From: an uncultured Lachnospiraceae bacterium | Lineage (GTDB): Bacteria > Bacillota > Clostridia > Lachnospirales > Lachnospiraceae | Length of the DNA stretch: 64,000 nucleotides | NCBI GenBank assembly: GCA_947630005.1 | Contig: CANRGB010000002.1 | Coordinates: 1 to 64,000 of the forward strand | Reading direction: 5' to 3' | Shown here: positions 55,101 to 64,000 of the stretch, in pieces | Numbering within the stretch: position 1 is the stretch's first letter | How the letters are laid out: each line of letters starts with the position of its first letter | Notes under the pieces: generated by a model | The model's input: the letters and a program-made list of their open reading frames with translations, nothing else | The model's database searches: none | Told to the model about the DNA's origin: nothing | Made by a program: the position numbers and the translations under genes

Positions 55101-55131
55101 ATGACGGGCGGGTAATATGCCTGCCCGTCAT
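55101..55131 (+). terminator. Intercistronic hairpin / probable attenuator between SBP and permease genes
   Basis: ATGACGGGCGGGtaatatgCCTGCCCGTCAT followed by ttatcgtat. Confidence 0.65.
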
Positions 55132-55166
55132 TTATCGTATCGTTATGGAGAGATAAGGAGAAAAGT

Positions 55167-56069
55167 ATGGCAAATAAAAGCGGAAAAGCTCCCATGACAA
55201 GCTGGGAGAAGAATCAGTTCAAGTGGGGCTGGATCTTTATCCTGCCTACGATGATCGGTCTGATCGCACTGAACATCTATCCGATCTTTGCGACGGTCTA
55301 TCAGTCATTCTTCAAGACAGGCGATTTCGGCCGCGGCAATATCTTTGTCGGTCTGGAGAACTACGCCACCATGATCAAGGACGCCGAGGTATGGCAGTCC
55401 CTGTGGAACACAATCAAGTACGCGATCATTGAGGTTCCGTTCTCAATCTGTATCGCACTTGTGCTCGCGGTATTCCTGAACCGTAAGATGAAAGGCCGCA
55501 GCGTTTATCGTGCAATCTTCTTCCTGCCGATGATCGCGGCTCCGGCGGCTGTCGCCATGGTATGGCGCTGGCTGTACAATTCACAGTTCGGTCTTCTGAA
55601 CAACCTCTTCGGGCTCCATGTAGAGTGGATCTCCAACCCGAAAATCGCATGGATCAGCGTCGCCGTTATCGGTGTATGGTCCATTCTTGGTTACAACATC
55701 GTGCTTTTTATCGCAGGTCTGCAGGATATCCCGCATGACTACTATGAGGCGGCTGAAATTGACGGCGCTTCCGGCGTTGCCGCGTTCTTCAACATCACGC
55801 TGCCGCTGCTTTCCCCGACAATCTTCTTCGTACTCATCACGAGAGTCATCGGCGCCATGCAGGTGTTCGACCTCGTATACATGGTAATGGACAGAACAAA
55901 CCCGGCTCTTCCGAAGACACAGTCGATCGTTTACCTGTTCTATCAGTACTCATTCAACTTTGGTAACAAGGGCTACGGCTCAGCGATCGTCATGCTGCTT
56001 CTGGCTGTCATTCTGATTGTCACGGTATTCCAGAATATCGGCCAGAAGAAGTGGGTGTTCTATAACTAG
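55167..56069 (+). CDS. Sugar ABC transporter permease (MalF/UgpA-like)
   Basis: FILPTMIGLIALNIYPIFATVYQSFF; EAA loop YYEAAEIDGASGVAAFFNITLPLLSPTIFF. Confidence 0.94.
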   Translation: MANKSGKAPMTSWEKNQFKWGWIFILPTMIGLIALNIYPIFATVYQSFFKTGDFGRGNIFVGLENYATMIKDAEVWQSLWNTIKYAIIEVPFSICIALVLAVFLNRKMKGRSVYRAIFFLPMIAAPAAVAMVWRWLYNSQFGLLNNLFGLHVEWISNPKIAWISVAVIGVWSILGYNIVLFIAGLQDIPHDYYEAAEIDGASGVAAFFNITLPLLSPTIFFVLITRVIGAMQVFDLVYMVMDRTNPALPKTQSIVYLFYQYSFNFGNKGYGSAIVMLLLAVILIVTVFQNIGQKKWVFYN

Positions 56070-56086
56070 AAAGGAGGAACTGGAAT

Positions 56087-56926
56087 ATGGAAAGTATGGA
56101 GACCAAAAGGAAAGTTACACAGATTGCAATACATATCATTTTGATCATTTTCTCTTTCATCATGCTGGTTCCTTTCGCGTGGATGACACTGACCGCGTTC
56201 AAGTCGGCTACGGAAGCTACGCAGGTTAACCCGTTTGTAATCTTCCCGTCCAAATGGCTGACGGATGCGTTCGTTAGAGTATGGAACAACATGAACTTCC
56301 TGCTTCTGTACAAGAACACGCTGCTTCTGATCTTCTGGCGTGTTGTATGTGCGGTTCTCACCGCGACGATGGCAGGCTACGGATTCTCAAGACTGGAGTT
56401 CAAGGGCAGAGACGCAATGTTCAACCTGATCCTGTTCCAGATGATGATCCCGTCACAGATTTTCCTGATCCCGCAGTACGTCATGGTCAGCAACATGAAG
56501 ATGACCAACACGATCTTTGCTCTGGTATTCCCGGGCATCGTTACCGCGTTCGGTACCTTCCTGCTGAAGCAGGCTTACATGGGACTTCCGAAGGATCTTG
56601 AGGAGGCGGCCCGTATGGACGGCTGCAACATCTTCCAGACCTTCCTTCTCATCATGGCTCCGCTGGCACGTTCCTCGATGGTTGCTCTCGCAATCTTCAC
56701 GGCCGTGTTCGCGTACAAAGACCTGATGTGGCCGCTGGTTGTTAACACAAGCTCCACGATGATGCCTCTGTCCGCAGCGCTCGCTACGATGCAGGGCCAG
56801 TACAGCTCGAACTATCCGGAGCTGATGGCGGCTTCTCTGATCGCCTGCGTTCCGATGATCGTGCTCTACCTGATCTTCCAGAAGCAGTTCATCGAAGGTA
56901 TCGCTACATCCGGCGGAAAACTGTAA
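56087..56926 (+). CDS. Sugar ABC transporter permease (MalG/UgpE-like)
   Basis: EAA loop LEEAARMDGCNIFQTFLLIMAPLARSSMVALAIFTAVFAYKDLMWPL. Confidence 0.94.
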   Translation: MESMETKRKVTQIAIHIILIIFSFIMLVPFAWMTLTAFKSATEATQVNPFVIFPSKWLTDAFVRVWNNMNFLLLYKNTLLLIFWRVVCAVLTATMAGYGFSRLEFKGRDAMFNLILFQMMIPSQIFLIPQYVMVSNMKMTNTIFALVFPGIVTAFGTFLLKQAYMGLPKDLEEAARMDGCNIFQTFLLIMAPLARSSMVALAIFTAVFAYKDLMWPLVVNTSSTMMPLSAALATMQGQYSSNYPELMAASLIACVPMIVLYLIFQKQFIEGIATSGGKL

Positions 56927-56964
56927 TTCCACATCCAATGACGTTAAGTTAAGTGATTTCGAAC

Positions 56965-57010
56965 GCCGCAGGGGCAGGTCCTTCCCGGAGACACCCTGCC
57001 CCTTTGCGGC
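56965..57010. terminator. Long GC-rich hairpin after the sugar ABC operon
   Basis: GCCGCAGGGGCAGGtccttcccggagacaCCCTGCCCCtttGCGGC. Confidence 0.65.
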
Positions 57011-57168
57011 TGTTAACTGACATTAGCTCACGTCAGTTAGGTGCGGACGGCAGAGGTCGTTTCCTTTGAGGCGTTTGTCAGAAACGCTTGACTTAATGAA
57101 AACTGAAGGTATTATAAAGGGAACAGAACAGTTCCCTTTTTTACGTTAAAGGAGAATCTGGTGATGTG

Positions 57169-57861
57169 ATGAAAAAAAGAAAGATAAAAGAAAACATGCG
57201 CCGGAACGCGCGCGAAGAGTGGCAGAAGATCCGGCAGATGGACAGAAAATCGGCGGCCGTCTATATCTGGGATTACTATAAGCTCTGGATCATCGGGATC
57301 GTGACGTTTGTTTTTCTGGTGATCTATTTTATCACGGTATTTCTCAACAGGCCGAAGGATACGCTGCTCCATGTGACGATGGTGAACTTCTACGACAACG
57401 TCTCGGAGAAATCGGATTTTTATAAGGATTTTATTGAATATTCGGGTTTTAACGTGGAAGAAGGCGACGTGATCTTTGACGCGAACGTCTTTTTCAATCT
57501 GATCCGGCCGGCGGACAGCAAATCCTCATATTTCCAGAAGACGATCGCGTTTCTCGAGGCAAAGACCACGGACGCGGTCATCTGCGAGTACGACAATCTG
57601 ATGGGAATCGGAGCGGGAGGCCGTTTCCTCGACCTGTCGGATGAGAAGGTGAAGTCCATTTACGAAAAATATCAGGATCGGATCGTGTATCTTGCCGAAT
57701 CGGAGGAACGGGATGAGGAAGTGCCGATCGGCATCGATATCTCCGACAGCCCGGTGCTCGCCCGGATGAACGGCTATACCGACAAATGCTATATCGCCGT
57801 CTCCGCGTACACGGAGCGTCTGGACGCGGTGGAGGTTTTCATCGATTATCTGCTGTCATGA
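57169..57861 (+). CDS. Hypothetical single-TM protein
   Basis: Basic N-terminus; TM LWIIGIVTFVFLVIYFITVFL; soluble C-terminal domain of unrecognised family. Confidence 0.7.
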   Translation: MKKRKIKENMRRNAREEWQKIRQMDRKSAAVYIWDYYKLWIIGIVTFVFLVIYFITVFLNRPKDTLLHVTMVNFYDNVSEKSDFYKDFIEYSGFNVEEGDVIFDANVFFNLIRPADSKSSYFQKTIAFLEAKTTDAVICEYDNLMGIGAGGRFLDLSDEKVKSIYEKYQDRIVYLAESEERDEEVPIGIDISDSPVLARMNGYTDKCYIAVSAYTERLDAVEVFIDYLLS

Positions 57862-58059
57862 CCTCCTGCCGCTGCGGACGCGGCTGTAAAAGCCGTAACA
57901 AAATGCAGGGAAATCTCCACATTTGTTCTGATGACATCTCTGCCAGGATGTGCTATGATGATTAAGACTGGCAGATCGTGTCCGCATCTGCCGGGCTGAT
58001 GCGGGAACAGACGGGCCGTAATATCCGGCCTGACAGAAACAGTGAAAGGAGAACTACAT

Positions 58060-59223
58060 ATGAAACAGCAGATGCTGAAATATTTCGAAGAAGTCTTCGG
58101 AGATACGGACGGTGTGGAGGTCTTTTTCGCGCCGGGAAGAGTGAATCTGATCGGGGAACATACGGACTACAACGGAGGCCACGTTTTCCCGTGCGCTCTC
58201 ACGATCGGAACCTACGGAGCGGTCAGAAAGAGAGACGACCGGAAGCTTCGTTTTTATTCAAAGAATATTGACAAGCGCGGCGTCGTTGAGAGCAGCCTTG
58301 ACGATCTGGTTCCGTCCGAGGAGGCGGGCTGGACGAACTATCCCAAGGGAGTGATCTGGGCGTTTGACGGCCTTGGCATGAAGCTCGACCGCGGCCTGGA
58401 TCTGGTCATCTTCGGAAATATCCCGAGCGGCTCCGGCCTTTCCTCCTCGGCGTCCCTCGAGGTGCTGACGGGCGCGATTCTCCGCGATCTGTACGGGTTT
58501 GACGTCAAGAACCAGATGCTTGCGAAGTTCGGGCAGTATTCGGAGCAGCATTACAACGGAGTCAACTGCGGCATCATGGACCAGTTCGCGATCGCGATGG
58601 GCAGGAAGGATCAGGCGATCTTCCTCAACACCGACACGCTTGCGTACGAGTACGCGCCGCTGCAGCTTGGCGATGCGAAGATTGTGATCGCCAATACGAA
58701 CAAGAGACGCGGACTGACGGATTCCAAGTACAACGAGCGCAGAAGCGAGTGCGAGGCGGCCCTGGCAAAACTGATGACGGTGACCGATATTTCCCATCTG
58801 TGCGAACTGAACGAGGAGCAGTTTGAGAAATATAAGAGTGTGATCGACGATCCGGTTCTTCTCCGCCGCGCGCGCCACGCCGTCAGTGAGAACCAGAGGA
58901 CGCTCCGCGCGGTGACGGCTCTGAAGGAAGGCCGTCTGGATGATTTCGGAAAGCTGATGAACGAGTCCCACGTATCGCTCCGCGACGACTATGAGGTGAC
59001 GGGCGTCGAGCTGGATACGCTGGTTGAGGCCGCGTGGAAGGCGGACGGCGTGATCGGTTCGCGCATGACGGGAGCCGGCTTCGGGGGATGTACGGTCAGC
59101 ATCGTAAAGAGCGGGGACGTGGATTCCTTTATTGAGAAGGTCGGGAAAGAATATACGGCGAAGACGGGGCTTACGGCCGATTTCTATGTTGTGGAAGTCG
59201 GAGGCGGCCCGCAGAAATTATAA
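58060..59223 (+). CDS. galK: Galactokinase
   Basis: GRVNLIGEHTDYNGGHVFPCAL, GNIPSGSGLSSSASLEV, GSRMTGAGFGGCTVSIV. Confidence 0.97.
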   Translation: MKQQMLKYFEEVFGDTDGVEVFFAPGRVNLIGEHTDYNGGHVFPCALTIGTYGAVRKRDDRKLRFYSKNIDKRGVVESSLDDLVPSEEAGWTNYPKGVIWAFDGLGMKLDRGLDLVIFGNIPSGSGLSSSASLEVLTGAILRDLYGFDVKNQMLAKFGQYSEQHYNGVNCGIMDQFAIAMGRKDQAIFLNTDTLAYEYAPLQLGDAKIVIANTNKRRGLTDSKYNERRSECEAALAKLMTVTDISHLCELNEEQFEKYKSVIDDPVLLRRARHAVSENQRTLRAVTALKEGRLDDFGKLMNESHVSLRDDYEVTGVELDTLVEAAWKADGVIGSRMTGAGFGGCTVSIVKSGDVDSFIEKVGKEYTAKTGLTADFYVVEVGGGPQKL

Positions 59224-59255
59224 ACGCCGGCAGAGATTTCGCTGGCGGTGCAATA

Positions 59256-59333
59256 GTTACAGTTCACACATGCGCTGTCCCGCGAGGCGATTTCTGTGCA
59301 TCGCGGAGCGCTGTTACGGAGTGAACAGTAATC
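59256..59333. repeat. Palindromic repeat family 2, copy B
   Basis: GTTACAGTTCACACATGCGCTGTCCCGCGAGGCGATTTCTGTGCATCGCGGAGCGCTGTTACGGAGTGAACAGTAATC; terminal inverted repeats GTTACAGTTCAC/GTGAACAGTAATC. Confidence 0.88.
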
Positions 59334-59348
59334 AGTCAGGAGGCAGGA

Positions 59349-60962
59349 ATGGATAAGATTCAGAATTATATCACCCGTCTGGTACAGTACGGCCTGGCAG
59401 CGGGTCTGATCGGGCAGGACGATGTGCTGTACACGGCGAACCGTCTGCTGGAGCTGCTGAAGATCGACGCGCTTGACGAGGAGGCGGAGGCAAAGATGCT
59501 CGCGTACGCGGCGGGCAGGGATTCCGCCGGGGAATGCGCGCCGGCCAAGGACACTTCTTTTGCCGCGGGCGGCAGTGATCCGAATAATATAGAAGAAACG
59601 GAGATCATCGGACAGCTGGAACAGATCCTCGGAGGCATCTGCGACTACGCTTATGAGCAGGGAATCCTTGAGGAAAACAGTGTGGGATACCGGGATCTTT
59701 TTGACACAAAGGTCATGAGCGTCCTCGTGGACCGTCCTTCCAATGTGATCCGGCGTTTCCGCGCGCTGTATCAGGAGGATCCGAAGAAAGCGACGGACTA
59801 TTACTATAAATTCAGCCAGGACACCGATTATATCCGCCGGTACCGGATCGCGCGCGACCGCAAGTGGACGGCGCCGACGCAGTACGGTGAGCTGGATATC
59901 ACAATCAATCTCTCAAAGCCGGAGAAGGATCCGAAGGCGATCGCGGCGGCGCGGCTGGCAAAGCAGACGTCCTATCCGAAATGTCTGCTCTGCAGGGAGA
60001 ATGTGGGATACGCGGGGCGGCTGAACCATCCGGCGCGCCAGAATCACAGAATCATCCCGGTCACGATCAACGGCAGCAGCTGGGGATTCCAGTATTCCCC
60101 GTACGTCTATTACAATGAGCACTGTATCGTGTTCAACTCGCAGCATACGCCGATGAAGATCGAGCGCGCGACGTTCGCGAAGCTGCTCGATTTCGTGCGT
60201 CAGTTCCCGCACTATTTCGTGGGCTCGAATGCGGATCTCCCGATCGTGGGCGGTTCGATCCTGAGCCACGATCATTTCCAGGGCGGCTGCTATGAGTTTG
60301 CGATGGCAAAAGCGCCGGTGGAAAAAGAGATCACCTTTAAAGGATACGAGGATGTAAAGGCCGGGATCGTGAAGTGGCCGATGTCGGTCATCCGCATCAG
60401 CTCCGCGGACACGGAGCGCCTGATCGATCTGGCGGACCGGATCCTTCTCGCGTGGCGGGGCTACACGGATGAGGACGCGTTCATTTTTGCCGAGACGGAC
60501 GGCGAGCCGCACAATACGATCACACCGATCGCGAGAAAGCGCGGAGACCTCTACGAGCTCGATCTTGTGCTCCGCAACAATATCACGACGAAGGAGCATC
60601 CGCTCGGCGTCTACCACCCGCATGCCGAACTGCATCATATCAAGAAAGAGAACATCGGCCTGATCGAGGTCATGGGACTTGCCGTGCTCCCGGCGCGCCT
60701 GAAGGATGAGCTGGAGCATCTGCAGGAGGCGGTTCTTGCGGGCCGCGATATCCGCGCTGACGAGGAGCTCGCGAAGCACGCGGACTGGGTCGATGAGCTG
60801 AAGCAGAAGTATGATTCCTTCACGGAGGAAAATATTGGGAAGATCATCCGGGACGAGGTCGGCATCGTGTTTATGAAGGTGCTGGAGCACGCCGGCGTCT
60901 ATAAACGCACGGAGCAGGGACAGGAAGCGTTCCTGAAATTTGTGGAGTACGTAAATAAGTAA
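59349..60962 (+). CDS. galT: UDP-glucose--hexose-1-phosphate uridylyltransferase (class II / Firmicutes GalT)
   Basis: NHPARQNHRIIPVTINGSSWGFQYSPYVYYNEHCIVFNSQHTPM; LPIVGGSILSHDHFQGGCYEFAM; follows galK. Confidence 0.96.
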   Translation: MDKIQNYITRLVQYGLAAGLIGQDDVLYTANRLLELLKIDALDEEAEAKMLAYAAGRDSAGECAPAKDTSFAAGGSDPNNIEETEIIGQLEQILGGICDYAYEQGILEENSVGYRDLFDTKVMSVLVDRPSNVIRRFRALYQEDPKKATDYYYKFSQDTDYIRRYRIARDRKWTAPTQYGELDITINLSKPEKDPKAIAAARLAKQTSYPKCLLCRENVGYAGRLNHPARQNHRIIPVTINGSSWGFQYSPYVYYNEHCIVFNSQHTPMKIERATFAKLLDFVRQFPHYFVGSNADLPIVGGSILSHDHFQGGCYEFAMAKAPVEKEITFKGYEDVKAGIVKWPMSVIRISSADTERLIDLADRILLAWRGYTDEDAFIFAETDGEPHNTITPIARKRGDLYELDLVLRNNITTKEHPLGVYHPHAELHHIKKENIGLIEVMGLAVLPARLKDELEHLQEAVLAGRDIRADEELAKHADWVDELKQKYDSFTEENIGKIIRDEVGIVFMKVLEHAGVYKRTEQGQEAFLKFVEYVNK

Positions 60963-61043
60963 GAAACAAAATGCGGAATACATAAATAAGTAAATAAGTA
61001 AGAAACAGAATGCGGAATACATAAATAAGTAAGAAGCAGAATC
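60953..61043 (+). repeat. Tandem repeat derived from the 3' end of galT
   Basis: AAATAAGTAAGAAACAAAATGCGGAATACAT (60953), AAATAAGTAAGAAACAGAATGCGGAATACAT (60992), partial AAATAAGTAAGAAGCAGAATC (61023). Confidence 0.85.
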
Positions 61044-61217
61044 AAGAAACAAAAACAGGAAGCAAAATAAGAAACAGAATCAAGAGACAAACTCAGCGGC
61101 TGCGGATATTCTGCAGCCGCTCTACAAAAAAGAGCCGCCGTCCGTGCGTTTTGCAAAACGCGCCCCGTTCGCGGCCCGCGAGAGGGCAGACGGCAGCCGG
61201 AAGGCAGGGAATAGGTA

Positions 61218-61721
61218 ATGTATGATCAGCTGACAGAGAAGGACATTCAGAAGATAGAAGAGGAGATCGAGTACCGCAAGCTTGTGGTGCGCAAGGAAGC
61301 GATCGAGGCGGTGAAAGAGGCAAGGGCGCACGGGGATCTGAGCGAGAACTTTGAATACCATGCGGCCAAGAAGGATAAGAATACGAACGAGAGCCGGATC
61401 CGCTATCTGGAGCGTATGATAAAGACGGCGCGGGTGATCTCCGACGACTCAAAAGACGATGAAGTCGGGCTGAACAATACGGTGCAGGTTTATTTTGAGG
61501 AGGACGACGAGGTCGAGACGTATAAACTGGTGACGACGGTGCGCGGCAATTCGATGAACGGACTGATCAGTATCGAGTCTCCGCTTGGCAGGGCGCTGCT
61601 CGGACATAAGACGGGCGACCGTGTGCACGTGCAGGTGAATCCGAATTACGGGTATGAGGTGGAGATACGTTCGATTGAAAATACGGTGGACGACGGGACC
61701 GACAGGATTCGGAAATTTTGA
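61218..61721 (+). CDS. GreA/GreB-family transcription elongation factor
   Basis: Coiled-coil N-terminus EARAHGDLSENFEYHAAKKDK; C-terminal SPLGRALLGHKTGDRVHVQ. Confidence 0.9.
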   Translation: MYDQLTEKDIQKIEEEIEYRKLVVRKEAIEAVKEARAHGDLSENFEYHAAKKDKNTNESRIRYLERMIKTARVISDDSKDDEVGLNNTVQVYFEEDDEVETYKLVTTVRGNSMNGLISIESPLGRALLGHKTGDRVHVQVNPNYGYEVEIRSIENTVDDGTDRIRKF

Positions 61722-62097
61722 TGTCCATCCTCCCGTCTTGCCCGTCCGATGTCCATCCGCCGGTGCATGCGGGCATGCCCGCCGATGGACGCCGTCCGGG
61801 GCTTTCACGCAAAAAGGAGGGAGCCCCCGCACATCGCTGTACGGAGGCCTCCAAAAGAAGAGAAAATGTATGAAAACTTAACGAATGTTAAGACTGCTGT
61901 TAGTCGAAGCCGGAACGAATACACACGCGCCACATACTGTTCAGACTTCATTTTATTAACAAAAGGGATTCGCGAATCTGTTTTCCTCTCGTTATCTTAT
62001 GTCTAAGAGTATATGCGGAAATTGTGTCCAAATCGTGACAAAAAGCTGAAAGAAATCTAAAAGAAAAATGAAAGAAAATTTATAAAGAGGTGGTCAG

Positions 62098-63459
62098 ATG
62101 GATATAAATGAGGCGCAGTACAGGAAAATGACAGAGGAGTCGGTGGCGCGTCTGATCTCGTCGCTCGCGGTTCCCACGATCATCAGCATGATCGTGTCAG
62201 CGGTCTACAATACGGCCGATACGTATTTTGTGTCGCAGCTGGGGACGAGCGCGTCCGGGGCGGTCGGCATCGTGATGTCGCTGATGGGGCTGATCCAGTC
62301 GAGCGGTTTTCTGATCGGGATGGGCGCCGGGAGCTGGATGTCGCGGCTGCTCGGGGAAAAGCAGGATGAAAAAGCGTCGGAGGTGGCCGCGAGCGCGTTT
62401 TATATGGCGCTTGCGTTCGGACTTGTGATTGCCGTCGCCGGCGTGAATTTCCTTGATCCGCTGGTCGGGCTTCTCGGCGCGACCGATACGATCCGCCCGT
62501 ACGCGAGAGATTACGCGCAGTATATCCTCTATGCGGCGCCGCTTCTGATCGCGTCCTTCACGATGAACAAAATGCTGTGCTCGGAGGGGAAGGCGCGGTT
62601 TGCGATGATCGGCATCGCGTCCGGCAGCGTTCTGAATATTATTCTGGATCCGGTCTTTATCTTTGTTTTCCATCTCGGGATTGCCGGCGCCGCGATCGCG
62701 ACGGCGATCAGTCAGGCAGTCGGTTTCTGTATTCTGCTGTATATGTACGTGAGCGGGAAAACCGTCGCGAAACTGAATCCGCGCGGCATGTCGAGACATC
62801 CCGGGGTTTACGCGGACATGATAAAATTCGGGCTTCCGTCCTTCTTCCGGCAGGGCCTTTCCAGCGTCGCGATGATCGCGCTGAACACAAACGCCTCGGA
62901 TTACGGCGACGCCGCCGTCTCCGCGATGACGATCGTGACAAAGATCTTCATGCTCGTCTTTTCGGTGGTCATCGGTTTCGGCCAGGGATATCAGCCTGTC
63001 GCCGGCTACAACTACGGCGCGAAGAAATATGGCCGGGTAAAAGAATCCGTTCTGTTTATGCTGAAGACTGCGACCCTGTTTATCACGGTGTTCGCGGTGC
63101 TGGTCTATGCGGCGTCTCCCGCGCTGATCCGGCTGTTCATCAGCGACGACGCGGATGTGATCCGGATCGGGACGGACGCGATGCGGCTGCAGTGCCTGGC
63201 GATGCCGTTCCTGCCGCTTGGCGTCTGCGCCAACATGACGTTCCAGTCAATCGGAAAATCCGCGCTCGCGACGTTTCTCTCCGCCGCCCGTCAGGGCTAC
63301 GTGTTCCTTCCGCTCATCATGATCCTGCCGGGGATCTTCGGCATACGCGGAGTGGAGATGGGACAGCCCGCCGCGGATATCATAACGTTCTTTATCTGTA
63401 TCCCGTTTCTCGTGAGGTTCCTGAGGGAGTGTTCGGCGGGGGCGCGGGAACGCGGGTGA
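62098..63459 (+). CDS. MATE-family efflux transporter
   Basis: ARLISSLAVPTIISMIVSAVYNTADTYFVSQLGTSASGAVGI; 12-TM pattern; VIGFGQGYQPVAGYNYGAKKYGRVKE. Confidence 0.94.
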   Translation: MDINEAQYRKMTEESVARLISSLAVPTIISMIVSAVYNTADTYFVSQLGTSASGAVGIVMSLMGLIQSSGFLIGMGAGSWMSRLLGEKQDEKASEVAASAFYMALAFGLVIAVAGVNFLDPLVGLLGATDTIRPYARDYAQYILYAAPLLIASFTMNKMLCSEGKARFAMIGIASGSVLNIILDPVFIFVFHLGIAGAAIATAISQAVGFCILLYMYVSGKTVAKLNPRGMSRHPGVYADMIKFGLPSFFRQGLSSVAMIALNTNASDYGDAAVSAMTIVTKIFMLVFSVVIGFGQGYQPVAGYNYGAKKYGRVKESVLFMLKTATLFITVFAVLVYAASPALIRLFISDDADVIRIGTDAMRLQCLAMPFLPLGVCANMTFQSIGKSALATFLSAARQGYVFLPLIMILPGIFGIRGVEMGQPAADIITFFICIPFLVRFLRECSAGARERG

Positions 63460-63479
63460 CGGGAAATAAAATATTCATG

Positions 63480-63516
63480 AAACATCCGCGGGGATGCAGC
63501 TTCCGCGGATGTTTTT
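63480..63516 (+). terminator. Intrinsic terminator after MATE gene
   Basis: AACATCCGCGGggatgcagcttCCGCGGATGTTtttg. Confidence 0.85.
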
Positions 63517-63580
63517 GTTGGAAAAAGACTGAAAGTATGGTAGAGTAAACCATATAAATGATTGGTGGGATTTTATATTT

Positions 63581-64000
63581 ATGGAAGAATTACGTGAATC
63601 GTTTGAAATAACAGAAAAGCGTCAGGAAGAATCGGCGGGTATAGAAGCAGATCTGAGTGAAGACAACAGCCAGGATGAGGAAAGTATTTTTAATGAAAAG
63701 GAAATAAGAGTATCACAAAAGAGTATAACAGTTTCTTTGATAGAACACTGGATTCAGGATGGAACCTTAAATCTGACTCCGGAGTATCAGAGAAATCTGA
63801 TCTGGGATATCAACAGGAAATCATCTCTTATCGAATCTTTACTATTAAATATACCAATTCCGACATTTTATGTGGATGAAGACGGGGACGGCATAAAGAA
63901 CGTTATAGATGGGCTGCAGAGACTTTCCGCCATTCACTGGTATATAAGTAATGAATTTCAATTACGGAACCTGCAGTATCTTGGCCAATGTGAGAATAAA
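63581..64000 (+). CDS. DUF262 / GmrSD-type N-terminal domain protein, truncated at window end
   Basis: ATG at 63581, open to the edge: MEELRESFEITEKRQEESAG...LTPEYQRNLIWDINRKSSLIESLLLNIPIPTFYVDEDGDGIKNVIDGLQRLSAIHWYI; contains the DGQQR-like motif DGLQRL. Confidence 0.8.
   Translation, partial: MEELRESFEITEKRQEESAGIEADLSEDNSQDEESIFNEKEIRVSQKSITVSLIEHWIQDGTLNLTPEYQRNLIWDINRKSSLIESLLLNIPIPTFYVDEDGDGIKNVIDGLQRLSAIHWYISNEFQLRNLQYLGQCENK

Noticed and set aside
1-64000. Prophage, transposase or integrase genes
   Set aside because: No ORF shows transposase DDE/HUH, integrase, terminase or capsid motifs, so the repeats cannot be attributed to an autonomous element within this window.
1-64000. rRNA or complete tRNA genes
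   Set aside because: No rRNA-like segments or full cloverleafs were recognised by eye; only an isolated T-arm-like hairpin at ~41.42 kb.

Overview
This window looks like a GC-moderate Clostridia chromosome, probably Lachnospiraceae judging by gene content. It is mostly plus-strand operons. Housekeeping and metabolic genes: amino-acid ABC transporter, pckA, cardiolipin synthase, mecA, a GH18 protein, a peptide/nickel-type ABC operon, a URO-D-family protein, a GH31 glucosidase, a hybrid histidine kinase, two AraC regulators, a sugar ABC operon, galK-galT, a GreA-type factor, a MATE transporter, and a truncated DUF262 gene at the right edge. The most striking segment is a ~24 kb co-directional cluster (about 11.0-35.2 kb). 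It encodes two zinc-ribbon P-loop GTPase-like proteins, a GrpE-like protein, two Hsp70s (one fused to a VWA domain), a J-like/Fn3 protein without an HPD motif, a GAP1-like protein, a HerA/FtsK-like ATPase, an Endonuclease_NS_2-like toxin overlapping a YezG-like immunity candidate, a transglutaminase-like protein, a YARHG protein and a transmembrane coiled-coil protein. I read it as a chaperone/GTPase-centred conflict or signalling system with an embedded nuclease-immunity pair. Non-coding observations: a palindromic REP-like family (6 units at 4 loci, each next to a terminator hairpin), a second palindromic repeat at 2 loci, a six-hairpin intergenic array, and a promoter-driven candidate structured ncRNA at ~7.77-8.03 kb with a long 5'/3' closing stem. 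All family names come from motif reading; no database search was run.
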